Below are positions 45,910 through 54,617 of a stretch of DNA of 64,000 nt, piece after piece. A model generated the notes under the pieces. That model ran no database searches. It worked only from the letters and a program-made list of their open reading frames with translations, and was not told the DNA's origin. The stretch comes from Nocardia sp. alder85J. Its GTDB lineage: Bacteria > Actinomycetota > Actinomycetes > Mycobacteriales > Mycobacteriaceae. How positions within the stretch are numbered: the first letter of the stretch is position 1; each line of letters starts with the position of its first letter. The stretch lies in contig NZ_JAIUCZ020000003.1 in the NCBI RefSeq assembly GCF_020176955.2, forward strand, positions 558,001-622,000. The letters are read 5' to 3'. The position numbers and the translations under genes were made by a program.

Positions 45910-47091
45910 TTACAGGCGCTCGATGATCGTCACGTTCGCGGTGCCGCCACCCTCGCAGATGGTGAGCAATCCGTAGCGGCCGCCGACGCGCTCCAGCTCG
46001 TGCAGCAGAGTCGCGAAAAGCTTTGCGCCCGTTGCCCCGAGCGGATGTCCGAGGGCGATGGCGCCGCCGTTGACATTGACCTTGTCCGGGTCGGCGCCGG
46101 TCTCCTTCAGCCACGCCAGCACCACCGGCGCGAACGCCTCGTTGATTTCGATCACATCGATGTCGTCGATGGTGAGACCGGTCTTCTCCAGTGCCCACTT
46201 GGTGGCCGGGATCGGGGCGGTGAGCATGTAGATCGGATCGGCGCCGCGCGCGCTGACGTGGTGGACGCGCGCCCGCGGGGTCAGGCCGTACTCCTGCACC
46301 GCCCAGTCCGAGGCCAGCAGGGTGGCACTGGCCCCGTCGGAGATCTGGCTGGCCACCGCCGCGGTCAGCCGGCTGCCCTCCGACAGCGGCGCCAGCGTGG
46401 CCATCTTCGCCAGGCTGGTCTCACGCGGACCCTGATCGATCCAGAAGTCGCCGACCGGCACGATCTCCCGGTCGAAGCGGCCCTCGGCGATGGCGGCGCG
46501 GGCCCGCTCGTGACTGCGCAGTGCCCAGTGCTCCATGTCCTCGCGGCTGATGTCCCACTTCTCGGCGATCAACTGGGCGCCGGCGAACTGCGACACCTCG
46601 CTGGTGCCGTAGCGGTGATCCCAGCCCTCGGCGCCCACGAACGGGGAGTCGAAGCCGTACTCCCTGCCGGCCAGCATGGCGGCCGAGATCGGGATGGCGC
46701 TCATGTTCTGCACGCCGCCGGCCACGATCACCTCGGCGGTGCCGCTCATGATGGCCTGCGCGCCGAAGTTGATCGCCTGCTGGCTGGACCCGCACTGCCG
46801 GTCGACGGTGACGCCGGGCACCTCCTCCGGATATCCGGCGGTGAGCCAGGCGGTGCGGCCGATATTGCCGGCCTGCGGCCCGATGTTGTCGACGCAACCG
46901 ACGATCACGTCGTCGACCTGCACGGGATCGATCGAGTTGCGGCCCAGCAGCCCGCGCAGCGCCGCGGCGCCGAGATCGGCCGGATGCACTCCGGCCAGCG
47001 CGCCGCCGCGCTTGCCGACCGGCGTGCGCACGGCATCGATCACGTACGCCTCCCGGACGGGGGCGTACTGACGGCGGGTCGGTGCAGACAT
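45910..47091 (-). CDS. fadA6: Acetyl-CoA acyltransferase FadA6
   Basis: 393 residues from the ATG at 47091 (MSAPTRRQYAPVREAYVID); the open frame continues upstream into kstR2. Thiolase: nucleophilic Cys100 in [38 protein letters not shown] with the catalytic His, and the second Cys in LLTICEGGGTANV. FadA6 carries out thiolysis in the degradation of the ring-opened C/D remnant. Eight bases downstream of kstR2, same strand. Confidence 0.9.
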   Translation of the reverse strand: MSAPTRRQYAPVREAYVIDAVRTPVGKRGGALAGVHPADLGAAALRGLLGRNSIDPVQVDDVIVGCVDNIGPQAGNIGRTAWLTAGYPEEVPGVTVDRQCGSSQQAINFGAQAIMSGTAEVIVAGGVQNMSAIPISAAMLAGREYGFDSPFVGAEGWDHRYGTSEVSQFAGAQLIAEKWDISREDMEHWALRSHERARAAIAEGRFDREIVPVGDFWIDQGPRETSLAKMATLAPLSEGSRLTAAVASQISDGASATLLASDWAVQEYGLTPRARVHHVSARGADPIYMLTAPIPATKWALEKTGLTIDDIDVIEINEAFAPVVLAWLKETGADPDKVNVNGGAIALGHPLGATGAKLFATLLHELERVGGRYGLLTICEGGGTANVTIIERL

Positions 47092-47099
47092 GAGAGCTC

Positions 47100-47759
47100 C
47101 TACTTGCTGTTTTCCGTTGCGCCGGAAGGTCGCCGGGCCGGGTCGGTCCCGTTCTCGGGATTGGTGAGCCCGTCGAGCACGATGGTCAGGTACTGCTTGG
47201 CGAGGGTGCCGACGGTGATCCGGCCGCCGGGGCGGTACCAGCGCACCGCCACCCACACGGTGTCGCGCAGGAAGCGCAGCGCCAGTTCGACATCCAGTTC
47301 GGGCCGGAAGCTGCCGTCGGCGACGCCCTGCTCCAGCATCCGGGACCAGATCGCACGGAATTCGGTGTTGTACTCGTCGATGTACGTGAAACGCGGTGTG
47401 CCGCTGAGTCGTTTCGCCTCGGCCTGATAGATCGCCACCGCGGCGTGCGAGCGGTCGAACGATTCGTACGACGCGATCACCAACGCCTCCAAGGTATCCC
47501 GCGCCGGCAGACCCGAGGCGACGATCTCCCGATAGCGGCCGAAGAGATCGTCGAGGAAGCCGCGCAGGATCTCGTCCACCATCGACTCCTTGGAATCGAA
47601 GTGATGATAGAGACTGCCGGATAGAATCCCGGCCGCGTCGGCGATGTCCCGGACCGTGGTGGCACGCAGCCCACGCTCGGCGAACAGCTCGGCCGCCAGG
47701 GCGAGCAGTTCGTTGCGACGTGCGGACTTGGAGGTGTCGGGTGCGGTCACATCGGCCAT
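47100..47759 (-). CDS. kstR2: TetR-family repressor KstR2
   Basis: 219 residues, ATG at 47759. Helix-turn-helix LRATTVRDIADAAGILSGSLYHHFDSKE and an all-helical effector domain (IASYESFDRSHAAVAIYQAEAKRL). Immediately upstream of fadA6, as in M. tuberculosis, with a KstR2-type palindrome 7 bp before the ATG, indicating autorepression. KstR2 releases DNA when it binds HIP-CoA made by FadD3. Confidence 0.92.
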   Translation of the reverse strand: MADVTAPDTSKSARRNELLALAAELFAERGLRATTVRDIADAAGILSGSLYHHFDSKESMVDEILRGFLDDLFGRYREIVASGLPARDTLEALVIASYESFDRSHAAVAIYQAEAKRLSGTPRFTYIDEYNTEFRAIWSRMLEQGVADGSFRPELDVELALRFLRDTVWVAVRWYRPGGRITVGTLAKQYLTIVLDGLTNPENGTDPARRPSGATENSK

Positions 47760-47765
47760 AATACA

Positions 47766-47783
47766 ACCAAGCATTTGCTTGGT
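47766..47783. promoter_or_regulatory. KstR2-type operator of kstR2-fadA6
   Basis: ACCAAGCATTTGCTTGGT: two 8-bp arms (ACCAAGCA / TGCTTGGT) around TT. Its central register deviates at one base from AnCAAGnnCTTGnT. Starts 7 bp upstream of the kstR2 ATG. Confidence 0.85.
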
Positions 47784-47899
47784 CCACGGGGTGGTGATCC
47801 GGCCCGTCACGCCGTTGCCGAGCCGGGAAATCAGCGATCGGAACCGGCCGTCCGGCGGGGCCCGGCGGCGACGGTGATCCACACGGCAGCGCCGGCGAT

Positions 47900-48685
47900 T
47901 CAGCGCAGCGAGAAGCGTAACGGCGAGGCGACCGAGAGGTCCGCGAGCAGCCGATCGCAGATGACGACCGGGGAGATGCCCGCCCGGGCCATCCGAGCGA
48001 CCAGCGCGAGCCGGCGCTCGCAGCTGTCCCACTCCACCGTCAGCGGGCCGCGGCCGGGCCCGGCATCCACGGTCGCCATGGCCCGCGGCGCGCCGTCCCC
48101 GCCCGGCACCTCGCTGATCTTCAGCACCATGCCGCGCTGCCAGGCGTTGTAGGCGTCCATATCCGCACCGGTGACCAGCTTGTCGGTGGCGGCGCACAGG
48201 CCCTCGGCGATGCCGTCGGCGAACGCCACCCCGTCCAGCCGGAACCGGCGGCAGCGCCGCACCACGTCGAGCAGATCGGCGCGCACCTCGCACAGCAGCG
48301 CGGTGCGCTGCCGGCGGCGGCGGGCGTCGTCGGTCTCGGGTGCGCAACGATGTCCGCTCAGGCCGATGCGCCGGGCCCGCTCACGATCGCGGGCCATATC
48401 GGTGCGCAGGGCGCCGCGCGGATCGCGGCCCACCTCGGACTCGTCGACGGCGTGCGCCGCCAGGATCTGCGCCGCCCGCGTGGCCGTCACCGCCGGCGAC
48501 GGATGGTCGAGCAGCTCGGCGCCCAGTGTCAGGGCGGCCAGCACGACGCTGTCGAGCCGGCGCCGGGTCAGCACCACCTCGCGTACCAGCTCCAACTCCA
48601 GCTCTTCGTGGCGCTCGCCCGTGCCACCGTCGACAGTGTTGTCGTCGCTGCCCACGTTGTCCTTGTGACGACGGTCCAGACCCAT
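47900..48685 (-). CDS. Uncharacterised 261-residue protein
   Basis: 261 residues from the ATG at 48685 (MGLDRRHKDNVGSDD); an upstream extension has no ribosome site. I do not recognise the family. It is rich in Arg, Ala and Asp, with helical stretches (EELELELVREVVLTRRRLDSV, RRRQRTALLCEVRADLLDV). There is no signal peptide, membrane helix or catalytic motif. Three Cys residues near CAPETDD, LLCEV and RRCRRF could suggest metal binding, but weakly. Located between ipdF and kstR2, on the same strand as both, but with gaps of 113 and 140 bp. Confidence 0.6.
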   Translation of the reverse strand: MGLDRRHKDNVGSDDNTVDGGTGERHEELELELVREVVLTRRRLDSVVLAALTLGAELLDHPSPAVTATRAAQILAAHAVDESEVGRDPRGALRTDMARDRERARRIGLSGHRCAPETDDARRRRQRTALLCEVRADLLDVVRRCRRFRLDGVAFADGIAEGLCAATDKLVTGADMDAYNAWQRGMVLKISEVPGGDGAPRAMATVDAGPGRGPLTVEWDSCERRLALVARMARAGISPVVICDRLLADLSVASPLRFSLR

Positions 48686-48798
48686 GGGTCCCGGTCCCTT
48701 CGCAAATCGCCGAATCGGCCTCTCCCAGGATTGCACACCCGGGAGGGGTCGGCGCCACCCAATTTCGGTCGGGGGTTTCGCCGCGAAGGACCGGCCGG

Positions 48799-49593
48799 TC
48801 AGGCCCGCTGACTGGAGACCGAAACCACCTCTCCGGTCAGATACGAGGTGTAGTCGCTGGCCAGCATGGCGATCGTGGCCGCGACCTCCCACGGCTCGGC
48901 GGCCCGTCCGAAGGCCTCACCGGCCGCCAGCCGGTCCAGCAGCTCCGTGGTGGAGACCTTGTCCAGGAACGGATGCCTGGCGATACTCGGCGCCACCGCG
49001 TTGATCCGCACCCCCAGTCCGGCGGCCTCCACCGCACTGCACCGGGTCAGCGCCATCACCCCGGCCTTGGCGGCGGCGTAGTGCGCCTGCCCGTGCTGGG
49101 CCCGCCAGCCGAGCACGCTGGCGTTGTTGACGACGACGCCGCCGTGACCGGCCGTGCGGAAATAGTTCAGCACCGCGCGGGTACACCGGAAGGTGCCGTT
49201 GAGGGTGATGTCGAGGACCCGATCCCACTGCTCGTCGGTCATGTCGACCACGGGCGTCTCACCGCCGAGCCCGGCGTTGTTGACCATGATGTCGATGCGG
49301 CCCAGCGCCGCGGCGGCGTCCCGGATCAGCGCGTCGACCTGCTCGGTGCTGGTCACATCGCATACCACCGCCGCCACCCGGCGGTCCGGATGCGCCGCGC
49401 GCAACTCCTCCTCGGTCTGCTTCAGCCGCCGCTCGTGCCAGTCGGAGACGACCACATCGGCCCCCTCGTCGAGCAGCCGCTTCGCGGTGGCGGAGCCGAT
49501 GCCGGTACCGGCGGCGGCGGTGATCACCGCGGTCCGCCCGGCGAGCAGGCCGTGGCCGGAGACCGGCGGCGGCGGAACGGAGAGGTCGGTCAC
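48799..49593 (-). CDS. ipdF: SDR 5-hydroxy-HIP-CoA dehydrogenase IpdF
   Basis: 264 residues from GTG at 49593 (VTDLSVPPPPVSGHGLLAG) with GGAAGGA upstream; the frame continues upstream without support. SDR motifs: TAAAGTGIG (the first Gly of TGxxxGxG is Ala, consistent with IpdF relatives as I recall), MVNNAGLGGET, catalytic HYAAAKAG. IpdF oxidises the 5-hydroxyl of hydroxylated HIP-CoA in C/D-ring catabolism. Downstream of fadE30 on the same strand, same order as Rv3559c/Rv3560c. Confidence 0.88.
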   Translation of the reverse strand: MTDLSVPPPPVSGHGLLAGRTAVITAAAGTGIGSATAKRLLDEGADVVVSDWHERRLKQTEEELRAAHPDRRVAAVVCDVTSTEQVDALIRDAAAALGRIDIMVNNAGLGGETPVVDMTDEQWDRVLDITLNGTFRCTRAVLNYFRTAGHGGVVVNNASVLGWRAQHGQAHYAAAKAGVMALTRCSAVEAAGLGVRINAVAPSIARHPFLDKVSTTELLDRLAAGEAFGRAAEPWEVAATIAMLASDYTSYLTGEVVSVSSQRA

Positions 49594-49654
49594 GGGAGAG
49601 TCCTTCCGAGAGGAGTCGGGGGGAATGCTGGTGCGCCGCCGGTTCGCTTGCGGC

Positions 49655-50878
49655 TCAACGGGCTTCGCGAGGCAGGCCGAGCACCCGCTCGGAGATGATG
49701 TTGCGCTGCACCTCGTCCGAGCCGCCGTAGATGGTGTCGGCGCGGGTGAACAGGAACAGGCGCTGCCACTGGTCCAGCTCACCCGCGCTGTTCTGCGCCA
49801 GCAGGCCGGGCGCGCCGAGCACGTCCATGGCGAGTTCGCCCAGCCCGCGATGCCAGTCGGCCCACAGCAGCTTCGACACCGACGCCTGACCCGCGGCGGT
49901 GCGCGCGTCGACGGTCTCGTGCGCGGATTCCAGCGTGCGCAGCGCGTGCGCGCGCAGCACCCGCAGCCCCACCCAGGCCCGGTCCAGGCGCTCGGCGAGC
50001 AGCGGATCGTCGATGCGGCCGTCGGCCCGCGCCACCGCCTCCAGGTCGGCGAGTTCGCGGGCGAAGCGGATCTGCTGGCCGACGGTCGAGATACCGCGCT
50101 CGAAGGTCAAGGTGCCCATGGCCACTCGCCAGCCCTCGCCCGGCTCGCCGACCACCAGCCCGGCTTCGGTGCGCGCGTCGTCGAAGAACACCTCGTTGAA
50201 TTCCGACGTGCCGGTGAGCTGCACGATCGGCCGCACCTGCACACCCGGCTGCTTCATCGGCACCAGCAGATACGAGAGTCCTTGGTGGCGCGTGGATCCC
50301 GGCTCGGTGCGGCAGACCGCGAAACACCAGTCGGCCACGTGCGCCAGCGAGGTCCAGATCTTCTGGCCGTTGATCACCCAGTGGTCACCGTCGCGCCGCG
50401 CGGCGGTGCTCACCGCGGCCAGATCCGAACCGGCGCCCGGCTCCGAGTAACCCTGGCACCACAGCTGGGTGACGGTCTTGATGCCCGGCAGGAAGCGCTG
50501 CTTCTGCTCCTCGGTGCCGAAGGCCAGCAGGGTCGGGCCGAGCAGTTCCTCACCCAGGTGCGACACCCGGGCGGGGGCGTCGGCCTTCGCGTACTCCTCG
50601 TGGAAGATCACCTGCTGCCGCAGCGTCGCCTCGCGGCCGCCGTACCGCTTCGGCCAGCCGAGGCAGGTCCAGCCCGCCGCGGCGAGGTGGCGGTCCCACT
50701 CCAGCCGCTCGTCGAACGCCTCGTGCTCGCTGCCGGGGCCACCGAGTCCGCGCAGCTCCCGGAACCGTCCTTCGAGGTTCTCGGCCAGCCACGCGCGGAT
50801 CTCGGCGGCGAATCGCCGATCGTCACCGGCCTGCGCGGCCGCCGCGGCGGCGGAATCGGAAGTCTGGATCGCGCTCAC
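49655..50878 (-). CDS. fadE30: Acyl-CoA dehydrogenase FadE30
   Basis: 407 residues from GTG at 50878 (VSAIQTSDSAAAAAAQ); the frame runs on through the divergent promoter and is not coding there. ACAD signatures: CQGYSEPGAGSDLAAVST, VINGQKIWTS, GTLTFERGIST and the C-terminal YGGSDEVQRNII. FadE30 dehydrogenates HIP-CoA, the step after FadD3. Divergent from fadD3 with a KstR2 box between. Confidence 0.9.
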   Translation of the reverse strand: MSAIQTSDSAAAAAAQAGDDRRFAAEIRAWLAENLEGRFRELRGLGGPGSEHEAFDERLEWDRHLAAAGWTCLGWPKRYGGREATLRQQVIFHEEYAKADAPARVSHLGEELLGPTLLAFGTEEQKQRFLPGIKTVTQLWCQGYSEPGAGSDLAAVSTAARRDGDHWVINGQKIWTSLAHVADWCFAVCRTEPGSTRHQGLSYLLVPMKQPGVQVRPIVQLTGTSEFNEVFFDDARTEAGLVVGEPGEGWRVAMGTLTFERGISTVGQQIRFARELADLEAVARADGRIDDPLLAERLDRAWVGLRVLRAHALRTLESAHETVDARTAAGQASVSKLLWADWHRGLGELAMDVLGAPGLLAQNSAGELDQWQRLFLFTRADTIYGGSDEVQRNIISERVLGLPREAR

Positions 50879-50894
50879 TCCGGTAGAGTAACCT

Positions 50895-50908
50895 ACCAAG
50901 CACTTGCT
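50895..50908. promoter_or_regulatory. KstR2-type operator between fadE30 and fadD3
   Basis: ACCAAGCACTTGCT matches AnCAAGnnCTTGnT exactly. 16 bp from the fadE30 start and 24 bp from the fadD3 start, so one dimer can block both directions. Confidence 0.88.
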
Positions 50909-50931
50909 TTGTAGACCGATCGAGGACGACC

Positions 50932-52482
50932 GTGACAACCCCTCCGCAGACCACCCCCGGCGCGCTGCACGCGGCGGCACTCGCCTACGGCGACGCGGCC
51001 GCCGTCCGGGACGGCGATGTCGAACTGAGCTGGTCACAGCTGCTGGACGAGGTCCGGCAGGTGGCCGGCGCGCTGATCGCCCGCGGCGTCGACCGCGGCG
51101 ACCGGATCGCCATCTGGGCGCCGAACACCTACCACTGGGTGATCGCCGCACTCGCCGCGCACTACACCGGTGCCGCGCTGGTGCCCTTGAACACCCGCTA
51201 CGTCGCCGACGAGGCCGCCGACGTGCTGGAGCGGGTACACGCCACGGCACTGTTCATCGCGGGGCCGTTCCTCGGCCGCGACCGGCTGGCCGAATTGCGC
51301 GCCACCGCACCGAAACTCGATATCGAGACGGTGATCGTGATCCCGGTGGAGGGCACCGACACCACCGCGGCGGATCGGATCACCTGGTCACAACTGCCCG
51401 CACTGGCCACCGCGATCTCCCCGGAGCGGATCACCGAGCGTGGCGAATCCGTTGCACCCGAGGACATCTCGGACATCCTCTTCACCTCCGGCACCACCGG
51501 CCGCAGCAAGGGCACCCTGGTCGCGCAGCGGCAGGCGGTCGCGGTGTCCCGGGCCTGGGCCGACTGCGCCACCCTGAACAGCTCCGATCGCTATCTGGTG
51601 ATCCCGCCGTTCTTCCACAACTTCGGCTACAAGGCCGCGATCCTCACCTGCCTGCTCACCGGCGCGACCATCGTGCCGCTGGCCACCTTCGACGTCCCCG
51701 CGGCCATGCGGCTGGTGCAGGAGCTGCGCATCACCGTGCTGACCGGGCCGCCGACGATCTACCAGACCCTGCTGGACCACCCCCGCCGCACCGAATTCGA
51801 CCTGTCCAGCCTGCGGGTCGCGGTCACCGGCGCCTCGGTGGTGCCGGTGGTGCTGATCGAGAAGATGCGCGAGGTCCTGCGTTTCGACGTGGTGCTGACC
51901 GCGTACGGGCTGTCGGAATCGGCCGGCTTCGGCACCATGTGCCTGCCCGAGGACGACGCCGAGACCATCGCCACCACCTCCGGCCGGGCCATCGCCGACT
52001 TCGAGCTCCGCATCGCCGGCAACGGTGAGCTGCTGCTGCGCGGCCCCAATGTGATGCTCGGCTATCTCGACGACCCGGTGCACACCGCCGAGACCATCGA
52101 TGCCGACGGCTGGCTGCACACCGGTGACGTGGGCGTGCTGGACGACCGCGGTTATCTGAAGATCACCGACCGGCTCAAGGACATGTACATCTCCGGCGGG
52201 TTCAACGTGTATCCGGCCGAGATCGAACAGAATCTGGCCCGGCTGGCCGGGGTCGCCGAATCCGCGGTGATCGGCGTGCCGGACGAGCGGATGGGCGAGG
52301 TCGGCAAGGCGTACGTGGTGCGCGCACCCGGCGCCGCCGTCACCGCCGAGGACGTGCTCGCCCACGCCGGTCGCACACTGGCCAATTTCAAGGTGCCGCG
52401 CTACGTCGAATTCCGCGATCAGCTGCCCTACAGCGCTGCCGGAAAGGTGCTCAAGCGGCAACTACGTGAGGAGAATTCGTGA
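50932..52482 (+). CDS. fadD3: HIP-CoA synthetase FadD3
   Basis: 516 residues, GTG start at 50932. ANL ligase: P-loop FTSGTTGRSKGTLV, A5 AYGLSESAG, hinge TGDVGVLDDRGYLKITDRLK, C-terminal Lys in YSAAGKVLKRQL. FadD3 activates the bicyclic propionate HIP to its CoA ester, the entry to the C/D-ring branch and source of the KstR2 ligand. First gene of the fadD3 to fadE33 operon (50932-56680). Confidence 0.92.
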   Translation: MTTPPQTTPGALHAAALAYGDAAAVRDGDVELSWSQLLDEVRQVAGALIARGVDRGDRIAIWAPNTYHWVIAALAAHYTGAALVPLNTRYVADEAADVLERVHATALFIAGPFLGRDRLAELRATAPKLDIETVIVIPVEGTDTTAADRITWSQLPALATAISPERITERGESVAPEDISDILFTSGTTGRSKGTLVAQRQAVAVSRAWADCATLNSSDRYLVIPPFFHNFGYKAAILTCLLTGATIVPLATFDVPAAMRLVQELRITVLTGPPTIYQTLLDHPRRTEFDLSSLRVAVTGASVVPVVLIEKMREVLRFDVVLTAYGLSESAGFGTMCLPEDDAETIATTSGRAIADFELRIAGNGELLLRGPNVMLGYLDDPVHTAETIDADGWLHTGDVGVLDDRGYLKITDRLKDMYISGGFNVYPAEIEQNLARLAGVAESAVIGVPDERMGEVGKAYVVRAPGAAVTAEDVLAHAGRTLANFKVPRYVEFRDQLPYSAAGKVLKRQLREENS

Positions 52483-53378
52483 GTTCGCAAGCGTCGGTCC
52501 CCGATGAGGGCGAGGTCGTCACCTACGAGAAGCGCGGGCCGGTGGCGATCGTCACGATGAATCGGCCGCAGTACCGCAACGCGCAGAACTCGGTGATGAC
52601 CTACGCCCTCGACGCCGCCTTCGAGCGGGCCGTGCAGGACGCCGAGGTGAAGTCGATCGTGCTGGCGGGCAACGGGAAACACTTCTCCGCCGGGCACGAC
52701 ATCGGCGCTCCCGGCCGCGACCACCACGTGCGATACGACAACAAGGCCGCGCTCTGGTGGGACCACCTCGACCGGCCCGGCGGCGACCAGCGCTTCTCCC
52801 GCGAGCTCGAGGTGTATCTCGGCATGTGCCGGCGCTGGCGGGAGATCCCCAAGCCGACCATCGCGATGGTGCAGGGCGCCTGTATCGCCGGCGCGCTGAT
52901 GCTGGCCTGGGTGTGTGATCTCATCGTGGCCTCCGAGGACGCCTTCTTCTCCGATCCCGTGGTGCGCATGGGCATTCCGGGTGTCGAATACTTCGCGCAT
53001 CCCTGGGTGCTGGGGCCGCGGCGGGCCAAGGAGGTGCTGTACACCGGCGACCGCTTCAGTGCCGCACAGGCTTACGAGTGGGGCATGGTGAATCGCGTGG
53101 TGCCGCGTGCCGAGTTGGAGACGCAGACGCTGGCGCTGGCCGAGAAGATCTCCGACATGCCGCAATTCGGCCTGGCGCTGACCAAGAAGGCCGTCAACCA
53201 GTGCGAGGACCTGATGGGGCTGCGGGCGGGCATGGATTCGGTCTTCGGCCTGCATCATTTCGCGCACGCGCACAATGCCGAGGTCGGCGCGGATCCGCTG
53301 GGCGGCATGAACGCCAGATCCATGAAGGCCGCCGCGACCGAGTCGAGCCCGGCCGCCGAACCGAACGGGGCCCGGTGA
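52479..53378 (+). CDS. Enoyl-CoA hydratase (EchA13-like)
   Basis: 299 residues, GTG overlapping the fadD3 stop (GTGA). Crotonase fold: AGNGKHFSAGHDIGAPG and QGACIAGALMLAWVCDL form the oxyanion hole. The phrase WWDHLDRPGGDQRFS is an insertion between those halves. Its place in the fadD3 operon suggests it hydrates an enoyl-CoA from FadE30 or FadE31-33 action. M. tuberculosis has no hydratase at this exact place; rhodococcal KstR2 regulons do include an echA13-type gene, as far as I recall. Confidence 0.82.
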   Translation: MSSQASVPDEGEVVTYEKRGPVAIVTMNRPQYRNAQNSVMTYALDAAFERAVQDAEVKSIVLAGNGKHFSAGHDIGAPGRDHHVRYDNKAALWWDHLDRPGGDQRFSRELEVYLGMCRRWREIPKPTIAMVQGACIAGALMLAWVCDLIVASEDAFFSDPVVRMGIPGVEYFAHPWVLGPRRAKEVLYTGDRFSAAQAYEWGMVNRVVPRAELETQTLALAEKISDMPQFGLALTKKAVNQCEDLMGLRAGMDSVFGLHHFAHAHNAEVGADPLGGMNARSMKAAATESSPAAEPNGAR

Positions 53379-53380
53379 CC

Positions 53381-54586
53381 ATGGATCTCGACTTCGATTC
53401 CACCGCCGAGGAATTCCGCGGCGAGGTGCGGGCGTTCTTGCGCGCCAATGTCCCCCCGGCACCGCTGCCCTCGATGGACACCCGCGCGGGCTTCGAGGCG
53501 CATCGCGCCTGGGAGCGCACGCTGGCCGAGGCCCGGCTGTCGGTGGTGGCCTGGCCGGCCGAATTCGGCGGCCGCGACGCCTCATTGCTCGAGTGGGTGC
53601 TGTTCGAGGAGGAGTACTACGCCGCCGGCGCGCCCGGCCGGGTGAGCCAGAACGGTATCTTCCTGCTCGCGCCCACCCTGTTCGAGCACGGCACCCCGGA
53701 GCAGTTGGCCCGCATCCTGCCGCGGATGGCCCGCGCCGACGACATCTGGGCGCAGGCGTGGTCCGAGCCGGAGGCCGGCAGCGATCTGGCCGGAATCCGG
53801 TCCACCGCGCGGCGCACCAACGGCGGCTGGATCCTCGACGGCCAGAAGACCTGGAGTTCCCGGGCGGCCTACGCGGACTGGGCCTTCGGCCTGTTCCGCA
53901 GCGATCCCGAAGCTGTCTCCGATGCGGCGGAGGCGGGGCCCTCCGTGGTGACGCAGGCTGCCGCCTCCGGGCCTGATCGCCCCCGCCGGGCACGTCACCG
54001 CGGCCTCACCTATGTGATGTTCCCGCTCACCGCCGACGGCGTGACGGTCCGCCCGATCCCGCAGCTCGACGGCGAGCCCGGATTCGCGGAACTGTTCCTG
54101 GACAGCGTGTTCGTGCCCGATCGGGATGTGATCGGCGAGCCGAACAACGGCTGGCAGGTGGCGATGGCCACCTCCAGCAACGAACGCGGCCTGTCGCTGC
54201 GCAGTCCGGGCCGGTTCACCGCGACCGCGCGCAAACTGATCGAGTTGTGGCGCGAGAGCACCGACGCCACCGACAGCGCGGCGCGAAATGCCGCGGTGGA
54301 CGCCTGGATCGGCGCCGAGGCGTACCGGCTGAACACCTGGGGCACCGTGACCCGGCTGGCCGAGGGCGGCAAACTCGGCGCGGAATCCTCGGTGAACAAG
54401 GTGTTCTGGTCGGATCTGGACATCGCCATGCACGAGACCGCGCTGGATCTGCTGGGCGTGAACGCCGAACGCATCGGCCCGTGGACCGACGGCTACCTGT
54501 TCTCGCTGGCCGGGCCGATCTACGCCGGTACCAACGAGATCCAGCGCAACATCGTCGCCGAACGCCTGCTCGGGCTGCCGCGCTGA
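53381..54586 (+). CDS. fadE31: Acyl-CoA dehydrogenase FadE31
   Basis: 401 residues from the ATG at 53381 (MDLDFDSTAEEF); a GTG six bases upstream overlaps the previous stop and is an alternative. ACAD motifs: QAWSEPEAGSDLAGIRS, LDGQKTWSS, SNERGLSLRS and C-terminal YAGTNEIQRNIV. About 28 extra residues (Ala/Pro/Arg-rich, roughly 176-203) interrupt the normally short loop between LFRSDPE and HRGLTYVMFPL. Probably functions with FadE32/33 on the ring-opened CoA esters. Confidence 0.88.
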   Translation: MDLDFDSTAEEFRGEVRAFLRANVPPAPLPSMDTRAGFEAHRAWERTLAEARLSVVAWPAEFGGRDASLLEWVLFEEEYYAAGAPGRVSQNGIFLLAPTLFEHGTPEQLARILPRMARADDIWAQAWSEPEAGSDLAGIRSTARRTNGGWILDGQKTWSSRAAYADWAFGLFRSDPEAVSDAAEAGPSVVTQAAASGPDRPRRARHRGLTYVMFPLTADGVTVRPIPQLDGEPGFAELFLDSVFVPDRDVIGEPNNGWQVAMATSSNERGLSLRSPGRFTATARKLIELWRESTDATDSAARNAAVDAWIGAEAYRLNTWGTVTRLAEGGKLGAESSVNKVFWSDLDIAMHETALDLLGVNAERIGPWTDGYLFSLAGPIYAGTNEIQRNIVAERLLGLPR

Positions 54587-54617
54587 CCGCCGCCCGATTT
54601 CTGAACGGACTCCCTCG

